A stretch of 64,000 nt of DNA from an uncultured Lachnospiraceae bacterium (GCA_910585005.1 CAJUCN010000009.1:62001-126000); one strand, 5' to 3'. Positions 1 to 9,098 are shown, counted from the first letter of the stretch. The notes: generated by a model not told the origin, from the sequence alone. A program made the numbers and translations.

Positions 1-25
1 GTACTGCTTATGATATAATGTTAAG

Positions 26-1801
26 TTAAATTTCTCTTGTTGCTTCTTCCAGCCATGCAAGCTCTTTTCCCTCAAAATAAGGTCTCAGCTTTTCAAGCGT
101 TTGTTTATGATATTCGTTAAGCCATCCCCGTTCCTGATCGGATAACTGCTCTGTAATCACTCCGTCTAAATCTATGGGAACCCAGGTAAGCTGTTCAAAA
201 TACATAAACTGACCATACCCGTTCTTTTCCCCTTTCCGGCAAAGCAGCTCATTTTCCAAGCGGATGCCGTGGCTTCCTTCTATGTAAATGCCTGGCTCAT
301 CGGTAGTCACCATGCCTTCTTCCAGCACGGCGCTGTTTGGCTGTCCATCCTCCATCTTCCACCTAAAGCTGTTTGGCCCTTCATGTACATTAAGGAGGTA
401 ACCTACCCCATGCCCGGTACCATGTTTATAATCAAGCCCCTGCTCCCAAAATACTTCTCTGGCCCGGATATCCAGGTTGGATCCCCTGCATCCATACAAA
501 AACCGGGTATTCGCAAGATGCAGCATTGCCCGGAGTACCAACGTGAAATGCTGCTTCATCTCCTCTGTCACCTCTCCCAGGACGAAAGTCCTGGTGATAT
601 CTGTACTTCCATCCAGATAATGACCGCCACTGTCTACCATCAATAGCCCTTCCGGTTTGATCTGGGCACAGAAATCCGGTTTTGCACTATAATGGATAAT
701 GGCTCCGTTCGCCCCGTATGCACAGATCGTCCCAAAACTTGGCTCGATAAACTTCTCCTGCCCACGCCGGAGCTGTTCCAAGTATTCCCCAGCGCTCACT
801 TCCGTCATAGGGATCTTTCCTACCTGGGTCTTTAGCCAGTACATAAAACGGGTCACCGCCACCCCGTCGCGTAAATGGGCTTTTCGGATATTTTCCATTT
901 CTTTGGGATTTTTTACAGCTTTCATCCATGTAGTAGGGTTGGGCTTATCAATGATCTCCAACTCTGTGCCCAAAGTTTTATAAAGCCGATAATTGACCCT
1001 GGCTACACTCACAAGTACCTTTTCTTCTTTGATGGATGCCACAAAATCGTAAAATGCCTGGTAAGGACATAATTCCACTTTGTTTTCTTTCAAATGAAGA
1101 CTGGCCTCGCTTTTATCTGCAAAGAGGATGGCCTGATCCATCCGGATCACCGCATATGCCAAAAATACCGGGCAATAATCCACATCGTTCCCCCGGAGAT
1201 TAAAGAGCCATGCTATATCGTCCAAAGTAGTCAATATATGTACGTCAGCCCCCTCCTCCTGCATTTTCTTTCTTACTCTCTTAAGTTTCTTTTCCACGGA
1301 TTCCCCACAATAACATTCATCCAGGATATAAACAGGACTGCCTGGCAAATGCGGGCGGTCCTGCCAGATTCCTTCCGCCAGGTCTTTATCCCACACGATC
1401 TTTCCCTGCTTGCTTTTAACCATTTCCTCATACGCAATGGCTTCTTTCGCCTGTACTACCCTGCCGTCAAACCCCAGAGCCTGTCCCTCCCCCAGAACCT
1501 TTTCCAGATACTCTTTTACTGTAGGGACTTGGGGTTCCCCAATCTTCATAAGCTGTATTCCCGTGCCTTCCAACTCTTTTGCCGCCTGGATAAAATACCT
1601 TCCATCAGTAAAAAGCGCAGCTTCCTCTTTCGTTACCACCAGCGTCCCCGCTGAACCGGTAAAGCCACTAAAATACTTTCGCACCGCAAAAAAACTGCTG
1701 ACATATTCACTGTCATGATAGTCTGAAGTGGGAATTAAATAGCAGTCAATCCCCGCCTCCTCCATCGCATCCCTTAACCTGCTTAATCGTTCTTTTACCA
1801 T
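26..1801 (-). CDS. Xaa-Pro aminopeptidase (aminopeptidase P family, M24)
   Basis: A long-form aminopeptidase P that removes the N-terminal residue when proline is second; cytosolic, no signal peptide. Two creatinase-type N-terminal domains occupy roughly residues 1-310 and the pita-bread M24 metallopeptidase domain the C-terminal part. Metal and active-site motifs are visible: MVDSGGHYLDGSTDITRT, GTGHGVGYLLNVHEGP and DEPGIYIEGSHGIRLENE. At 591 residues it matches the long bacterial/eukaryotic APP form rather than the 350-440 residue PepP/PepQ. The ATG follows GAGGAACAAGGCG. It has its own promoter and follows spoVAE on the same strand. Family assignment is firm; the physiological substrate is not known. 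Confidence 0.93.
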   Translation of the reverse strand: MVKERLSRLRDAMEEAGIDCYLIPTSDYHDSEYVSSFFAVRKYFSGFTGSAGTLVVTKEEAALFTDGRYFIQAAKELEGTGIQLMKIGEPQVPTVKEYLEKVLGEGQALGFDGRVVQAKEAIAYEEMVKSKQGKIVWDKDLAEGIWQDRPHLPGSPVYILDECYCGESVEKKLKRVRKKMQEEGADVHILTTLDDIAWLFNLRGNDVDYCPVFLAYAVIRMDQAILFADKSEASLHLKENKVELCPYQAFYDFVASIKEEKVLVSVARVNYRLYKTLGTELEIIDKPNPTTWMKAVKNPKEMENIRKAHLRDGVAVTRFMYWLKTQVGKIPMTEVSAGEYLEQLRRGQEKFIEPSFGTICAYGANGAIIHYSAKPDFCAQIKPEGLLMVDSGGHYLDGSTDITRTFVLGEVTEEMKQHFTLVLRAMLHLANTRFLYGCRGSNLDIRAREVFWEQGLDYKHGTGHGVGYLLNVHEGPNSFRWKMEDGQPNSAVLEEGMVTTDEPGIYIEGSHGIRLENELLCRKGEKNGYGQFMYFEQLTWVPIDLDGVITEQLSDQERGWLNEYHKQTLEKLRPYFEGKELAWLEEATREI

Positions 1802-1834
1802 CGCCTTGTTCCTCTTTTCTTACTCTTTAAGCAA

Positions 1835-1863
1835 ATTATAGTAGTATGGAGTTTTTTTATCAA
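1835..1863 (-). promoter_or_regulatory. sigma-A type promoter of the aminopeptidase gene
   Basis: On the minus strand TTGATA, a 17-bp spacer and TATAAT read toward the aminopeptidase start about 35 bp downstream. It lies between the spoVAE stop and the aminopeptidase start, so the aminopeptidase can be transcribed in vegetative cells independently of spoVAE. Confidence 0.75.
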
Positions 1864-1875
1864 GCCGTTTTACAT

Positions 1876-2232
1876 TTACTTTTTCATTTTAGGGCTAAAA
1901 AACAGGCTTGCCAGATAACCAAAGATAAGGGCTGCTGCCGTTCCCACGGCTCCCGCCTTAAATCCCCCGGAAAAAAGCCCCATAAAGCCTTCCTGGTCAA
2001 CAGCCTCTTTTACTCCCTTCATCAGCACATTCCCAAATCCCAGAAGGGGTACGGAAGCCCCGGCCCCGGCAAATTCTATAAACGGCTGATACCAGCCAAA
2101 CGCACCAAGCACCGCGCCAAGACAAACCAAAAGTACCATGATCCTGCCCGGCATCATTTTCGTCTTTTCCATTAAAATCTGAACCAGGGCACAAATAAGC
2201 CCTCCTATCCAAAACGCATTAAAATAATCCAT
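1876..2232 (-). CDS. spoVAE: Stage V sporulation protein AE (SpoVAE)
   Basis: A small integral membrane subunit of the SpoVA channel, which moves dipicolinic acid into the forespore and out again in germination. The 118-residue protein has about four hydrophobic segments and the family's conserved centre, FAGAGASVPLLGFGNVLMKG, near residues 54-73. This resembles the FGGAGALVPITGFAN stretch of SpoVAC at 18807-19289. The start follows a strong TAGGAGGGA. It is monocistronic here, away from spoVAC and spoVAD, and is preceded by a near-consensus sigma-G promoter. The usual spoVAC-AD-AE clustering is broken in this window. Confidence 0.9.
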   Translation of the reverse strand: MDYFNAFWIGGLICALVQILMEKTKMMPGRIMVLLVCLGAVLGAFGWYQPFIEFAGAGASVPLLGFGNVLMKGVKEAVDQEGFMGLFSGGFKAGAVGTAAALIFGYLASLFFSPKMKK

Positions 2233-2276
2233 GATTCCCTCCTAAACAGCAGTTTTCTGCCGGATCTATCATGGAT

Positions 2277-2306
2277 TATTATGCGCTGTTCTGCTAAATT
2301 TCATAC
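2277..2306 (-). promoter_or_regulatory. Putative sigma-G promoter of spoVAE
   Basis: Minus strand: GTATG, an 18-bp spacer, then CATAATA. This fits the published forespore sigma-G pattern (GNATR, 17-18 bp, CATNNTA) at every specified position. A transcript would start about 38 bp before the spoVAE ATG. The match is seen directly; use by sigma-G is inferred. Confidence 0.75.
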
Positions 2307-2350
2307 TTAAAACGTCAAAAGTCCCATAAATCATTCCATGACCTGTATCG

Positions 2351-4648
2351 TCATCTTGGCCATAGCTGTTCTCCTGACCTAACCTCCACATTCTGGTAAG
2401 GCAGATATCCTTCATGGATCTTTTCTATTTTTACTTCCCCATTTTGGTTTGTAATGCAGTACTCATTATAGGCTCCCTGTCGATACCGGAAATCCTCTCC
2501 ATTATCCTGATAGTGCACATAAGTCCCCGTGCCAGGATATCCCTCCAGGATCAACAGTTCATCCTTGTCCTCCCCAACATGCATCCGCACCGGATATTTA
2601 GGAATCACCGCCCCAGCCTTCACGAACATAGGACAAACATCAAGAGGCGCTTTGCGGATGTAGCTTTCACCGCCGGAAAGCTTCTCTCCCGTCCAATAAT
2701 CATACCAGGTTCCCTCCGGCAGATACACAAGCTTTTCCCTTGCCCCCTGCTCTAATACCGGAGAAACAAGGATCCTGTCTCCTACCATGAACTGGTCATT
2801 GCGGTTCCTTACATTAGGATCTTTTTCAAACTCTAAAACCAATGGGCGCATCATCGGTATGCCCGTTTCCTCACACTCCCGCATCAGGTCGTAAAAATAG
2901 GGTAAAAGTTCATATCGGAGCTGAATATACTTCTTGCTGATGGCAAGAACCTCTTCCCCAAACTGCCACGGTTCCTGCACTTTACACCCTTTCGCGCAAT
3001 GATCCCTAAAGAGCGGGGAAAAACACCCAAGCTGGATCCATCTTGCAAATAATTCCGGGGTACAGTCACTTCCAAATCCCCCCACATCTGTGCCTACGAA
3101 ATTCATTCCCGAAAGTCCTAAATTACAAAGCTGGGGCACAGCCATACGGATATGGGACCAAATGCTATGGTTATCCCCGGTCCATCCGGTCGCATACTTC
3201 TGGGAGCCGCTATAGCAGGCCCTGGTGATGACAAAGGGCCTCTTTCCCGAATATTTTTTCCATCCTTCATAAGTTGCCCGCGCCATATTATGCCCATATA
3301 TATTGTGCATCTCCTTATGGGTCGATAGCCGGTCCTCATCTGTAAACACAATATCATCGGGGAGGGGGCCATGAAAACTTGCAGGCTCGTTCATATCATT
3401 CCAGACGCCCGCCACGCCTAAATCAATGAGGAACCGTTGCTTTTCCCCCCACCAAGTGCGGACTGCCGGACTGCCAAAATCAGGATATACCGCTTCGCCC
3501 GGCCAAACCCAGTTGGAATAGATTTCCCCTTCCGGCGTCTTTACAAAATACCCCTCTTTCCTGCCCTCTTCATACACAGAATAACCCTCTTCCAGTTTTA
3601 CGCCGGGATCAATAATAGTCACTGCCTTGATCCCCATCTTCCGGAAATCAGAGATCACCTTTCCCCCATCTTTATAACTTTCCTTATTCCATGTAAATAC
3701 CTTGTATTGATCCATGTAGTCAATATCAAAATGAATACAATCACAGGGAATCTGAAGCTCCAACATCTTCTGTGCGATGCCGCGGATCTCCTCCTCAGAT
3801 TCATAACCCCAGCGGGACTGGTGGAAACCAAGCGTCCACAACTGCTGCATAGGCGCACGCCCGGTAAGCGTCGTATAATTTCCCAACACTTCCTTCATGC
3901 TGTCCCCTGCAATAAAATAATAATCCAGATTCCCCTCCGCCGCGCCAAACAGGCAGTAATCAGGGCATTCCTTTCCCAGGTCAAAAAAGGTCTTGTAATG
4001 ATTGTCAAAGAAAAAACCACAGCATGATTGTTCCTTCAAAAGAATGAAAAATGGAATACTCTTATACAGGGACTTAAAACCATCCTCATGAGGATCCGGA
4101 ATATCAGAGTTCCACATTTCATACTCATAGTTCCGTTTATTTAATACGCCTGTTTTATCTCCCAGGCCATAAATACAGTCTTCTTTTTCCAGCATACGGA
4201 GTTCCTGGACCGGGTAATCTGCGGTTCCCTCTTTCGCCTCGTGTCCTTCCATCTTAAGAAGTTCCCTGGCAGCATCGCTCAGTTGTGCACCCATCTTCCT
4301 GCCGCCTTTATAAGCCAGGCTCAAGGGCTTTCCCTGACAATCATAAAAATCCACAGCAAAATCGTCTCCGACTATTACAGTCAATTTTGAAGTTTTAATC
4401 ATGACACTGGATTTTTCCCATGTCACCGACGTCAATTCGGACTCAGAAGAAGCGTCCATTCCCGCATTTAACCGTTCTCCCAGCTTTCCTTCAATGGCTC
4501 TGGTTTGGTGCCCCTGGCCTGTGTAGTCTACAAATACATTGACAATCATGTCAGCAACCGCTTCTACGCATGGGCATATTTTTTCTTTCTCATATTCCAA
4601 AAACACCCGGTTTCCATCTACATGAAATTCCTTTAATTTTCCAAACAT
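2351..4648 (-). CDS. GH31 family alpha-glucosidase
   Basis: A retaining alpha-glycosidase of GH31, cytosolic with no signal peptide, about 765 residues. An N-terminal beta-sandwich is followed by the catalytic barrel. The nucleophile motif is visible in GVWNDMNEPASFHG and the acid/base region in WTGDNHSIW; HFDIDYMD is the first catalytic-domain landmark. I place the start at 4648, where ATG follows GGAAAGGAGAGTTAT. The upstream ATG at 4669 has its purine-rich stretch only a few bases away. It is the last gene of a run beginning at 6720 (small protein, ridA, aroK, EamA transporter). Sugar specificity cannot be read from sequence alone. Confidence 0.93.
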   Translation of the reverse strand: MFGKLKEFHVDGNRVFLEYEKEKICPCVEAVADMIVNVFVDYTGQGHQTRAIEGKLGERLNAGMDASSESELTSVTWEKSSVMIKTSKLTVIVGDDFAVDFYDCQGKPLSLAYKGGRKMGAQLSDAARELLKMEGHEAKEGTADYPVQELRMLEKEDCIYGLGDKTGVLNKRNYEYEMWNSDIPDPHEDGFKSLYKSIPFFILLKEQSCCGFFFDNHYKTFFDLGKECPDYCLFGAAEGNLDYYFIAGDSMKEVLGNYTTLTGRAPMQQLWTLGFHQSRWGYESEEEIRGIAQKMLELQIPCDCIHFDIDYMDQYKVFTWNKESYKDGGKVISDFRKMGIKAVTIIDPGVKLEEGYSVYEEGRKEGYFVKTPEGEIYSNWVWPGEAVYPDFGSPAVRTWWGEKQRFLIDLGVAGVWNDMNEPASFHGPLPDDIVFTDEDRLSTHKEMHNIYGHNMARATYEGWKKYSGKRPFVITRACYSGSQKYATGWTGDNHSIWSHIRMAVPQLCNLGLSGMNFVGTDVGGFGSDCTPELFARWIQLGCFSPLFRDHCAKGCKVQEPWQFGEEVLAISKKYIQLRYELLPYFYDLMRECEETGIPMMRPLVLEFEKDPNVRNRNDQFMVGDRILVSPVLEQGAREKLVYLPEGTWYDYWTGEKLSGGESYIRKAPLDVCPMFVKAGAVIPKYPVRMHVGEDKDELLILEGYPGTGTYVHYQDNGEDFRYRQGAYNEYCITNQNGEVKIEKIHEGYLPYQNVEVRSGEQLWPR

Positions 4649-4679
4649 ATAACTCTCCTTTCCAAGCATAGCCTTCCTC

Positions 4680-5573
4680 TTATCCTTTGCCTTTTGCCCT
4701 CTCCGGAAGCTGAGCTAAAATAACCGCCGCAAATACGAATATGCAGCCCAAAAGTTCCTTCCTGTTTAGCGCCTGTCCTAAGATCACCCATCCCGCCAGC
4801 ATCGAAACCACAGACTCTAACGAAAGGATCAGCGAAGCTACCGTAGGATCTATGTCTTTTTGTCCAATCACCTGTAGCGTATACGCCACTCCACTGGACA
4901 TGATTCCTGCATAAGCAAGGGGAATGATCCCCTCTATAAAATACGAAATCTGCGGCTTTTCAAAGATTACCGCCAAAACACTTCCGATCACTCCTGCTGT
5001 AAAAAACTGGACACAGGATAGTTCTACACCATCTGCTTTAGCCGTAAAGTGGTCGATCACCAAAATGTGTACCGAAAACAAGATGGCACAGATAAAAACG
5101 TATGTATCTCCCTTACCAAGCCGAAGGCTTTCACTCATACATAAAAGATACATTCCCACTGCCGCCACCAGCGCCGCAAGCCAAATCTTTCCCGGTACCT
5201 TTTTTTTAAGGAAGATTCCCATGATTGGGACAATGATAATATAAAGAGTCGTAATAAAACCCGCTTTTCCAACCGTTGTATATAAGATGCCAAACTGCTG
5301 CAATAAAGCCGCCGAACACAACGCCAGCCCGCAACAGACTCCTCCAGTCAACGTATCCTTCCTGCTTCCAAAGAAAACCTCTTCCTTCTTCTTTTGCTTT
5401 CTTCTGTATACGACCAGCGGGAGCAACACCATACTTCCCATCAAAAACCGGGCGCCGTTAAAGGTAAACGGCCCCATATAGTCCATACCTACACTCTGTG
5501 CCACAAATGCCACGCCCCAGATAGACGCCGCCATAAATAACAATAAACTGCTTCGCAGTGCCGCTTTTTTCAT
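4680..5573 (-). CDS. DMT-superfamily (EamA) transporter
   Basis: A ten-helix drug/metabolite transporter with two EamA repeats. AASIWGVAFVAQSVGMDYMGP opens the first repeat, and PTVASLILSLESVVSMLAGWVILG is the hallmark of the second. The start at 5573 is an ATGA overlap with the aroK stop, implying translational coupling; an upstream extension lies inside aroK. Substrate unknown: relatives export amino acids or metabolites. Coupling to shikimate kinase does not by itself show an aromatic substrate. Confidence 0.88.
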   Translation of the reverse strand: MKKAALRSSLLLFMAASIWGVAFVAQSVGMDYMGPFTFNGARFLMGSMVLLPLVVYRRKQKKKEEVFFGSRKDTLTGGVCCGLALCSAALLQQFGILYTTVGKAGFITTLYIIIVPIMGIFLKKKVPGKIWLAALVAAVGMYLLCMSESLRLGKGDTYVFICAILFSVHILVIDHFTAKADGVELSCVQFFTAGVIGSVLAVIFEKPQISYFIEGIIPLAYAGIMSSGVAYTLQVIGQKDIDPTVASLILSLESVVSMLAGWVILGQALNRKELLGCIFVFAAVILAQLPERAKGKG

Positions 5574-6076
5574 TTCTCTCTGGTTCCTCTTTCTACAATT
5601 TCTTCCATCACCTGCCGGATACTTTTTCCGCCACAATCCACTGTAATATCCGCATATCTCTCATAAAGCGAAGTCCGCTCCGTAAACAAATCTCTCAAGG
5701 TAAAACCGGGCCGTAACACCACGCCCCGTTCATGCAGATCCCCGAGCCTCTCTTCCAGTTCCTCGTAGGGAAGCTTTAAGTATACGATCTGGCCATTCCG
5801 CCCCAGATATTCCATAGCTTCTTTACCATAAACAGCGCTTCCCCCTGTGGCAATCACTGTCTTTTGCACACAAAGAGAAGCATTCACCTCATTTTCCAGT
5901 ACAAGAAAACCAGCTTCCCCCAGCTCTTCAATGAGCTGATAGAGAAGCTTTCCCGTCTTTTCCTGAATAACCAGATCCGAATCCAGAAAGCGGTATCCCA
6001 GCCGTTTAGCCAGTACCACGCCTACCGTACTCTTGCCTGCACCAGGCATCCCGATCAAAACATAATTATTTTTCAT
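5570..6076 (-). CDS. aroK: Shikimate kinase
   Basis: Phosphorylates shikimate at the 3-hydroxyl in the common aromatic pathway. Length (168 aa) is typical. The Walker A loop GMPGAGKST is at residues 9-17, the shikimate-binding DSD follows at 33-35, and the usual GGG appears as ATGGSAVY. The LID arginine region is RGVVLRPG. Its ATG overlaps the ridA stop (ATGA) and its stop overlaps the downstream EamA start, so three genes form a tightly coupled string. No other shikimate-pathway gene lies in the window. Confidence 0.92.
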   Translation of the reverse strand: MKNNYVLIGMPGAGKSTVGVVLAKRLGYRFLDSDLVIQEKTGKLLYQLIEELGEAGFLVLENEVNASLCVQKTVIATGGSAVYGKEAMEYLGRNGQIVYLKLPYEELEERLGDLHERGVVLRPGFTLRDLFTERTSLYERYADITVDCGGKSIRQVMEEIVERGTREK

Positions 6077-6447
6077 AAAACCGCAATCACTTCCACTTCA
6101 CACAAAACATTTTTGGGAAGCTCCTTTACCGCCACACAGCTTCTTGCAGGCTTTCCGGTAAAATACTTTTCGTAAACACTGTTAAATGCTGCAAAATCCG
6201 CCATGTCCGCCAAAAAACAAGTGGTCTTTACTACATTTTCATAAGTGGTTCCGGCCTCCTTTAAGATTTCCCCAATATTCACCATCACCTGGCCAGCCTG
6301 GACGGTAATATCTCCTTGTGCAATTTCCCCTGTTTCCGGGATAATGGGAATTTGTCCTGAAGCAAACAGCATACCGTTTGCAATGATCCCTTGTGAATAC
6401 GGCCCAATTGCCGCCGGCGCCTTCGTTGTAGATACTTGAGTCAACAT
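6073..6447 (-). CDS. ridA: RidA family reactive intermediate deaminase
   Basis: Small YjgF/YER057c/UK114 protein of 124 residues that hydrolyses reactive enamine/imine intermediates from PLP enzymes. Family landmarks are AIGPYSQGI near residue 13, LFASGQIPI, and the C-terminal ARSCVAVKELPKNVLCEVE, which contains the conserved arginine (residue 105) that anchors the imine carboxylate, and the glutamate near the C-terminus. The start follows GGAGATAAGGTT. Its stop overlaps the aroK ATG. Confidence 0.92.
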   Translation of the reverse strand: MLTQVSTTKAPAAIGPYSQGIIANGMLFASGQIPIIPETGEIAQGDITVQAGQVMVNIGEILKEAGTTYENVVKTTCFLADMADFAAFNSVYEKYFTGKPARSCVAVKELPKNVLCEVEVIAVL

Positions 6448-6489
6448 AACCTTATCTCCTCCCTTTTCTTTCGCTCTTTGTACTGGTCA

Positions 6490-6720
6490 TTATTCTTCAA
6501 ATCTTGCCGTCACATAAAACCCACGCTCATTTTCAACCACTTTAACCACCTCTCCGCTTCTTGCCATAAGTCTTTCACGGAAAGGGACATTCCCCGACAT
6601 AGCAAGGGATGGGTCAATGATGTAATAATAATTGCTGGGCAGCACCCCTTCCGTCACCGTAACCTGATCTCCTTCTTTCAAAAGGCCGGGGCGCTCCATC
6701 TTAAATTCCATCTCGCGCAT
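6490..6720 (-). CDS. Small hypothetical protein
   Basis: A 76-residue soluble protein with no family I recognise. The sequence suggests a small beta-rich fold: a run of charged and beta-branched residues with VTVTEGVLP, NYYYIIDPSLAMSGNVPFRERLMARSG and VVENERGFYVTARFEE. The start follows GATGGAGGAATACCT. It is the first gene after a clear sigma-A promoter and precedes ridA by 42 bp, so it leads the ridA-aroK-EamA-GH31 run. Length, start signal and codon pattern support a real gene; function unknown. Confidence 0.72.
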   Translation of the reverse strand: MREMEFKMERPGLLKEGDQVTVTEGVLPSNYYYIIDPSLAMSGNVPFRERLMARSGEVVKVVENERGFYVTARFEE

Positions 6721-6741
6721 AGGTATTCCTCCATCTTTTCT

Positions 6742-6770
6742 ATTGTAATCGGGTTACATTCATTTTTCAA
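6742..6770 (-). promoter_or_regulatory. sigma-A type promoter of the ridA-aroK run
   Basis: Minus strand: TTGAAA, 17 bp, TACAAT, ending about 20 bp before the start of the 76-residue gene at 6720. It separates this housekeeping run from spoVAA-spoVAB upstream. Confidence 0.65.
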
Positions 6771-6831
6771 TCTATTCTTTTGATAAAATTTCCATTTACC
6801 AATTCAGATGGCTGTATTCAAAAGGTGAAAT

Positions 6832-7326
6832 TTATATCCCGGTCAGGAAAACGCCCTTGGCAAAATAAATAAGGCTTCCTACCAGTTTTCCACAAGCTGC
6901 TGCTGCAATTGCCACCCCAAGTCCATGACGGAATCCAATCCTCCTTGCAAAGATAGGAATGGAATTCAGCATTTCCGCAATGGCCAGCGCAAGACACCCA
7001 ACAAACATCCCGGCAAAAATTCCAAAGACAATCAGAAAAACATTCCCAACCACCTGCCATATACTATCTGTGTATGTGCCGAGAAGCTGTCTTCCTTGCA
7101 CCAAAATCCCTATGTTCCCTAAATCGGAAAACAGGCTGAAAAATCCTCCTGTTAAAGTTCCAAATACTACAGCCTCTTCTAGTGCAAACACCTTTTTGGC
7201 CACATGCATTTTTCCCGCAAATCTGGGGATCAACCCCACGGAAACCAATACGGTAAACACACCTGCCGATGCCAGAAGTCCAAAACTAATTCCGCAAACA
7301 CACAAAAAGACCTGTTTAAGAAGCAT
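6832..7326 (-). CDS. spoVAB: Stage V sporulation protein AB (SpoVAB)
   Basis: Membrane protein of the SpoVA system with about four or five transmembrane segments. The conserved C-terminal half reads GMFVGCLALAIAEMLNSIPIFARR followed by GFRHGLGVAIAAAACGKLVGS. I place the start at the ATG at 7326, which overlaps the end of spoVAA by 11 bp behind GGATAGGGAGGG; a TTG one codon earlier is nearly as well placed. The overlap indicates a two-gene operon with spoVAA. Confidence 0.88.
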   Translation of the reverse strand: MLLKQVFLCVCGISFGLLASAGVFTVLVSVGLIPRFAGKMHVAKKVFALEEAVVFGTLTGGFFSLFSDLGNIGILVQGRQLLGTYTDSIWQVVGNVFLIVFGIFAGMFVGCLALAIAEMLNSIPIFARRIGFRHGLGVAIAAAACGKLVGSLIYFAKGVFLTGI

Positions 7327-7948
7327 CAATGCTTTTTCCCTCCCTATCCGCTGTCTCAATCAACGCTTTGTTTACGTCCGTCTCATAAATCCGCATTTCC
7401 ACTTCAATCGGCGTAGGATCTTTGGTGATCCTTCTTCCACCAATATGGTTAAAGAATAAGATAATCCCGATTGCCAACCCTATGGAATAAGAAACTTCCA
7501 GAATACTGTATCCGTCAGCAGGATATCCCATAACAAGTTCATATATCTTTGAAAAGATCTTGTTGATACTAATATCATTGTGGAATGCCATAATCGTAAA
7601 ACCTGTGCCAAAAAAGCTGATTGCCGCAACGAAGATCATTTTCAGCATTTGGAGCGGCCCCTTATGTTTATCCACATTAACCAATTCAATCAGCGTAGCA
7701 TTTTCCCCAACACTGATCACCGTAACTTCCCCGCACTCTTTTTCAATGAGTTCAATCACTTTTAAAATACTGATCACTTGCCGTTTTACCTCTTTTTCAT
7801 GGAAGTGATGCACGCTGACAGCCTTGGCCTTCGCACAGATATTCTTATCCACACAATAAACGGAGGCAATGTCCTTTACACTCACCCGTGGTTCCATTAC
7901 CTCCGCATTTTGTTCTGCTTTTAGATATATTGTTGTATTTGCCATCAT
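7316..7948 (-). CDS. spoVAA: Stage V sporulation protein AA (SpoVAA)
   Basis: SpoVAA pairs with SpoVAB. The N-terminal soluble part (about residues 1-115) begins with the typical TIYLKAEQNAEVMEPRVSVKDIASVYC. Two membrane segments follow: MLKMIFVAAISFFGTGFTIMAF and VSYSIGLAIGIILFFNHIGG. The conserved DPTPIEVEMRIYE is near the C-terminus. Length (210 aa) is normal. Two adjacent ATGs are possible starts (7948 or 7945) behind a modest AGGTG. A sigma-G type promoter lies just upstream. Confidence 0.9.
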   Translation of the reverse strand: MMANTTIYLKAEQNAEVMEPRVSVKDIASVYCVDKNICAKAKAVSVHHFHEKEVKRQVISILKVIELIEKECGEVTVISVGENATLIELVNVDKHKGPLQMLKMIFVAAISFFGTGFTIMAFHNDISINKIFSKIYELVMGYPADGYSILEVSYSIGLAIGIILFFNHIGGRRITKDPTPIEVEMRIYETDVNKALIETADREGKSIDAS

Positions 7949-7986
7949 ACACCTCTGCTCTATTCCTTTGACTATTTCACACAGGT

Positions 7987-8015
7987 TAGTATGGCCACAC
8001 TTCTATTTTATATTC
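7987..8015 (-). promoter_or_regulatory. Putative sigma-G promoter of spoVAA-spoVAB
   Basis: Minus strand: GAATA (within TGAATA), a 17-bp spacer, then CATACTA, agreeing with the sigma-G consensus GNATR / CATNNTA at every specified base. The start codon of spoVAA is about 39 bp downstream. It shares this architecture with the site before spoVAE. Confidence 0.75.
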
Positions 8016-8021
8016 AAACAT

Positions 8022-9098
8022 TTATTTCAAAATAAACTGCATCAACACGGGATCATGATCCGAAAACTCATATCCCCAATCCATATTCTGATAGTAATTC
8101 ACTTCTACGTTATCAGAAACAATAAAGCCGTCTAACGTAACTGTGTATGTCTGCCCTTCCGTATAGGGTTCGTTTGCATTTCTGCAGGAGTTATGGGAAA
8201 TGTCCTGGGCATTCGCTGAGTCAATTGCCATATGAAAGCCTTTCGGAAGAGTCTCCTTGGGAAAAGGATATGCCCATTCCGGCGCATTCTCCTGGTCATT
8301 GTCCTTCAAGTTGTGGTTAAAGTCACCGCCGCAGATCACATAATTCCCTCTTTTATAATCCGCTTCCATGTCTCCATACAACATAGCCAACTGACCTGCC
8401 CTAATTTCATCGCTGCCCCCATAGGCAGTCATATGGATATTATAAATGCAAAGCTGTTTCTCATTTTCCGTAGGGATCCGGGAAATAGAATAACACCTGT
8501 CCAGGTCAAGAAATTTGCTAAAAGATTCTGAAACCGGAAGACTCCTGCGTATGGTATCCTTAAACTCCTCCCTGGAATAAGTGACCAACCCGCTTAAACT
8601 TGCCCCATGGGGCTGCCAGGGGGGGAAGAATAAAAACGGGGAATCATAATTCTGTGCAAAGTCGTAATAATAACCCCTGACAAACTGGTTTAACAAATCC
8701 AGCTCATCCACATGGTAAGACCTGGTGCTGTCCCTGTCCACCTCCTGCAAAAGGACAAAGTCCGGATTGACATTGTTGATGATCTCTCCAATAGAGGAAA
8801 TTCCTGCAAGCACACTCTCCTCATCCTTGGCCCAGGAGGACTTACCCCCATCCATAAAAAAGCTGAAGTCTTTCCGGTAAGCGCCAAATCCCACATTGTA
8901 AGTAAGAATCAGGTAATCGCCGCCTTCCTTAAGCGCAAAGTCCTCGTCAAAATATGTGTTTGCGCCATTTCTGTTGACTTCAAGGGTCAAATTATCCGGA
9001 AGGCGGTAATAGGTATGGAACACATACCACACATAAGCCCCCAGAAGAACTATCAAAACAACTGTTATTAATACAATTCTCTTTATTACCTTTTTCAC
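8022..9098 (-). CDS. Membrane-anchored endonuclease/exonuclease/phosphatase family protein
   Basis: Metal-dependent phosphohydrolase fold of the DNase I/EEP superfamily. Catalytic landmarks are YNVGFG, LLQEVD (metal glutamate), NIHM, GGDFNHN and the terminal SDHDPVLMQF. An N-terminal helix (KRIVLITVVLIVLLGAYVWYVF) should anchor it, with the enzyme domain outside. I place the start at a GTG at 9098 behind CAAGGAGAGATTTT; the longer TTG reading from 9137 has no ribosome binding site. Substrate could be a nucleic acid, phosphoinositide-like lipid or sphingomyelin; the sequence does not decide. Confidence 0.85.
   Translation of the reverse strand: MKKVIKRIVLITVVLIVLLGAYVWYVFHTYYRLPDNLTLEVNRNGANTYFDEDFALKEGGDYLILTYNVGFGAYRKDFSFFMDGGKSSWAKDEESVLAGISSIGEIINNVNPDFVLLQEVDRDSTRSYHVDELDLLNQFVRGYYYDFAQNYDSPFLFFPPWQPHGASLSGLVTYSREEFKDTIRRSLPVSESFSKFLDLDRCYSISRIPTENEKQLCIYNIHMTAYGGSDEIRAGQLAMLYGDMEADYKRGNYVICGGDFNHNLKDNDQENAPEWAYPFPKETLPKGFHMAIDSANAQDISHNSCRNANEPYTEGQTYTVTLDGFIVSDNVEVNYYQNMDWGYEFSDHDPVLMQFILK

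Noticed and set aside
1..25. Possible gene end or promoter at the left edge
   Set aside because: A TATAATG string is visible, but 25 bases are too few to support a call.
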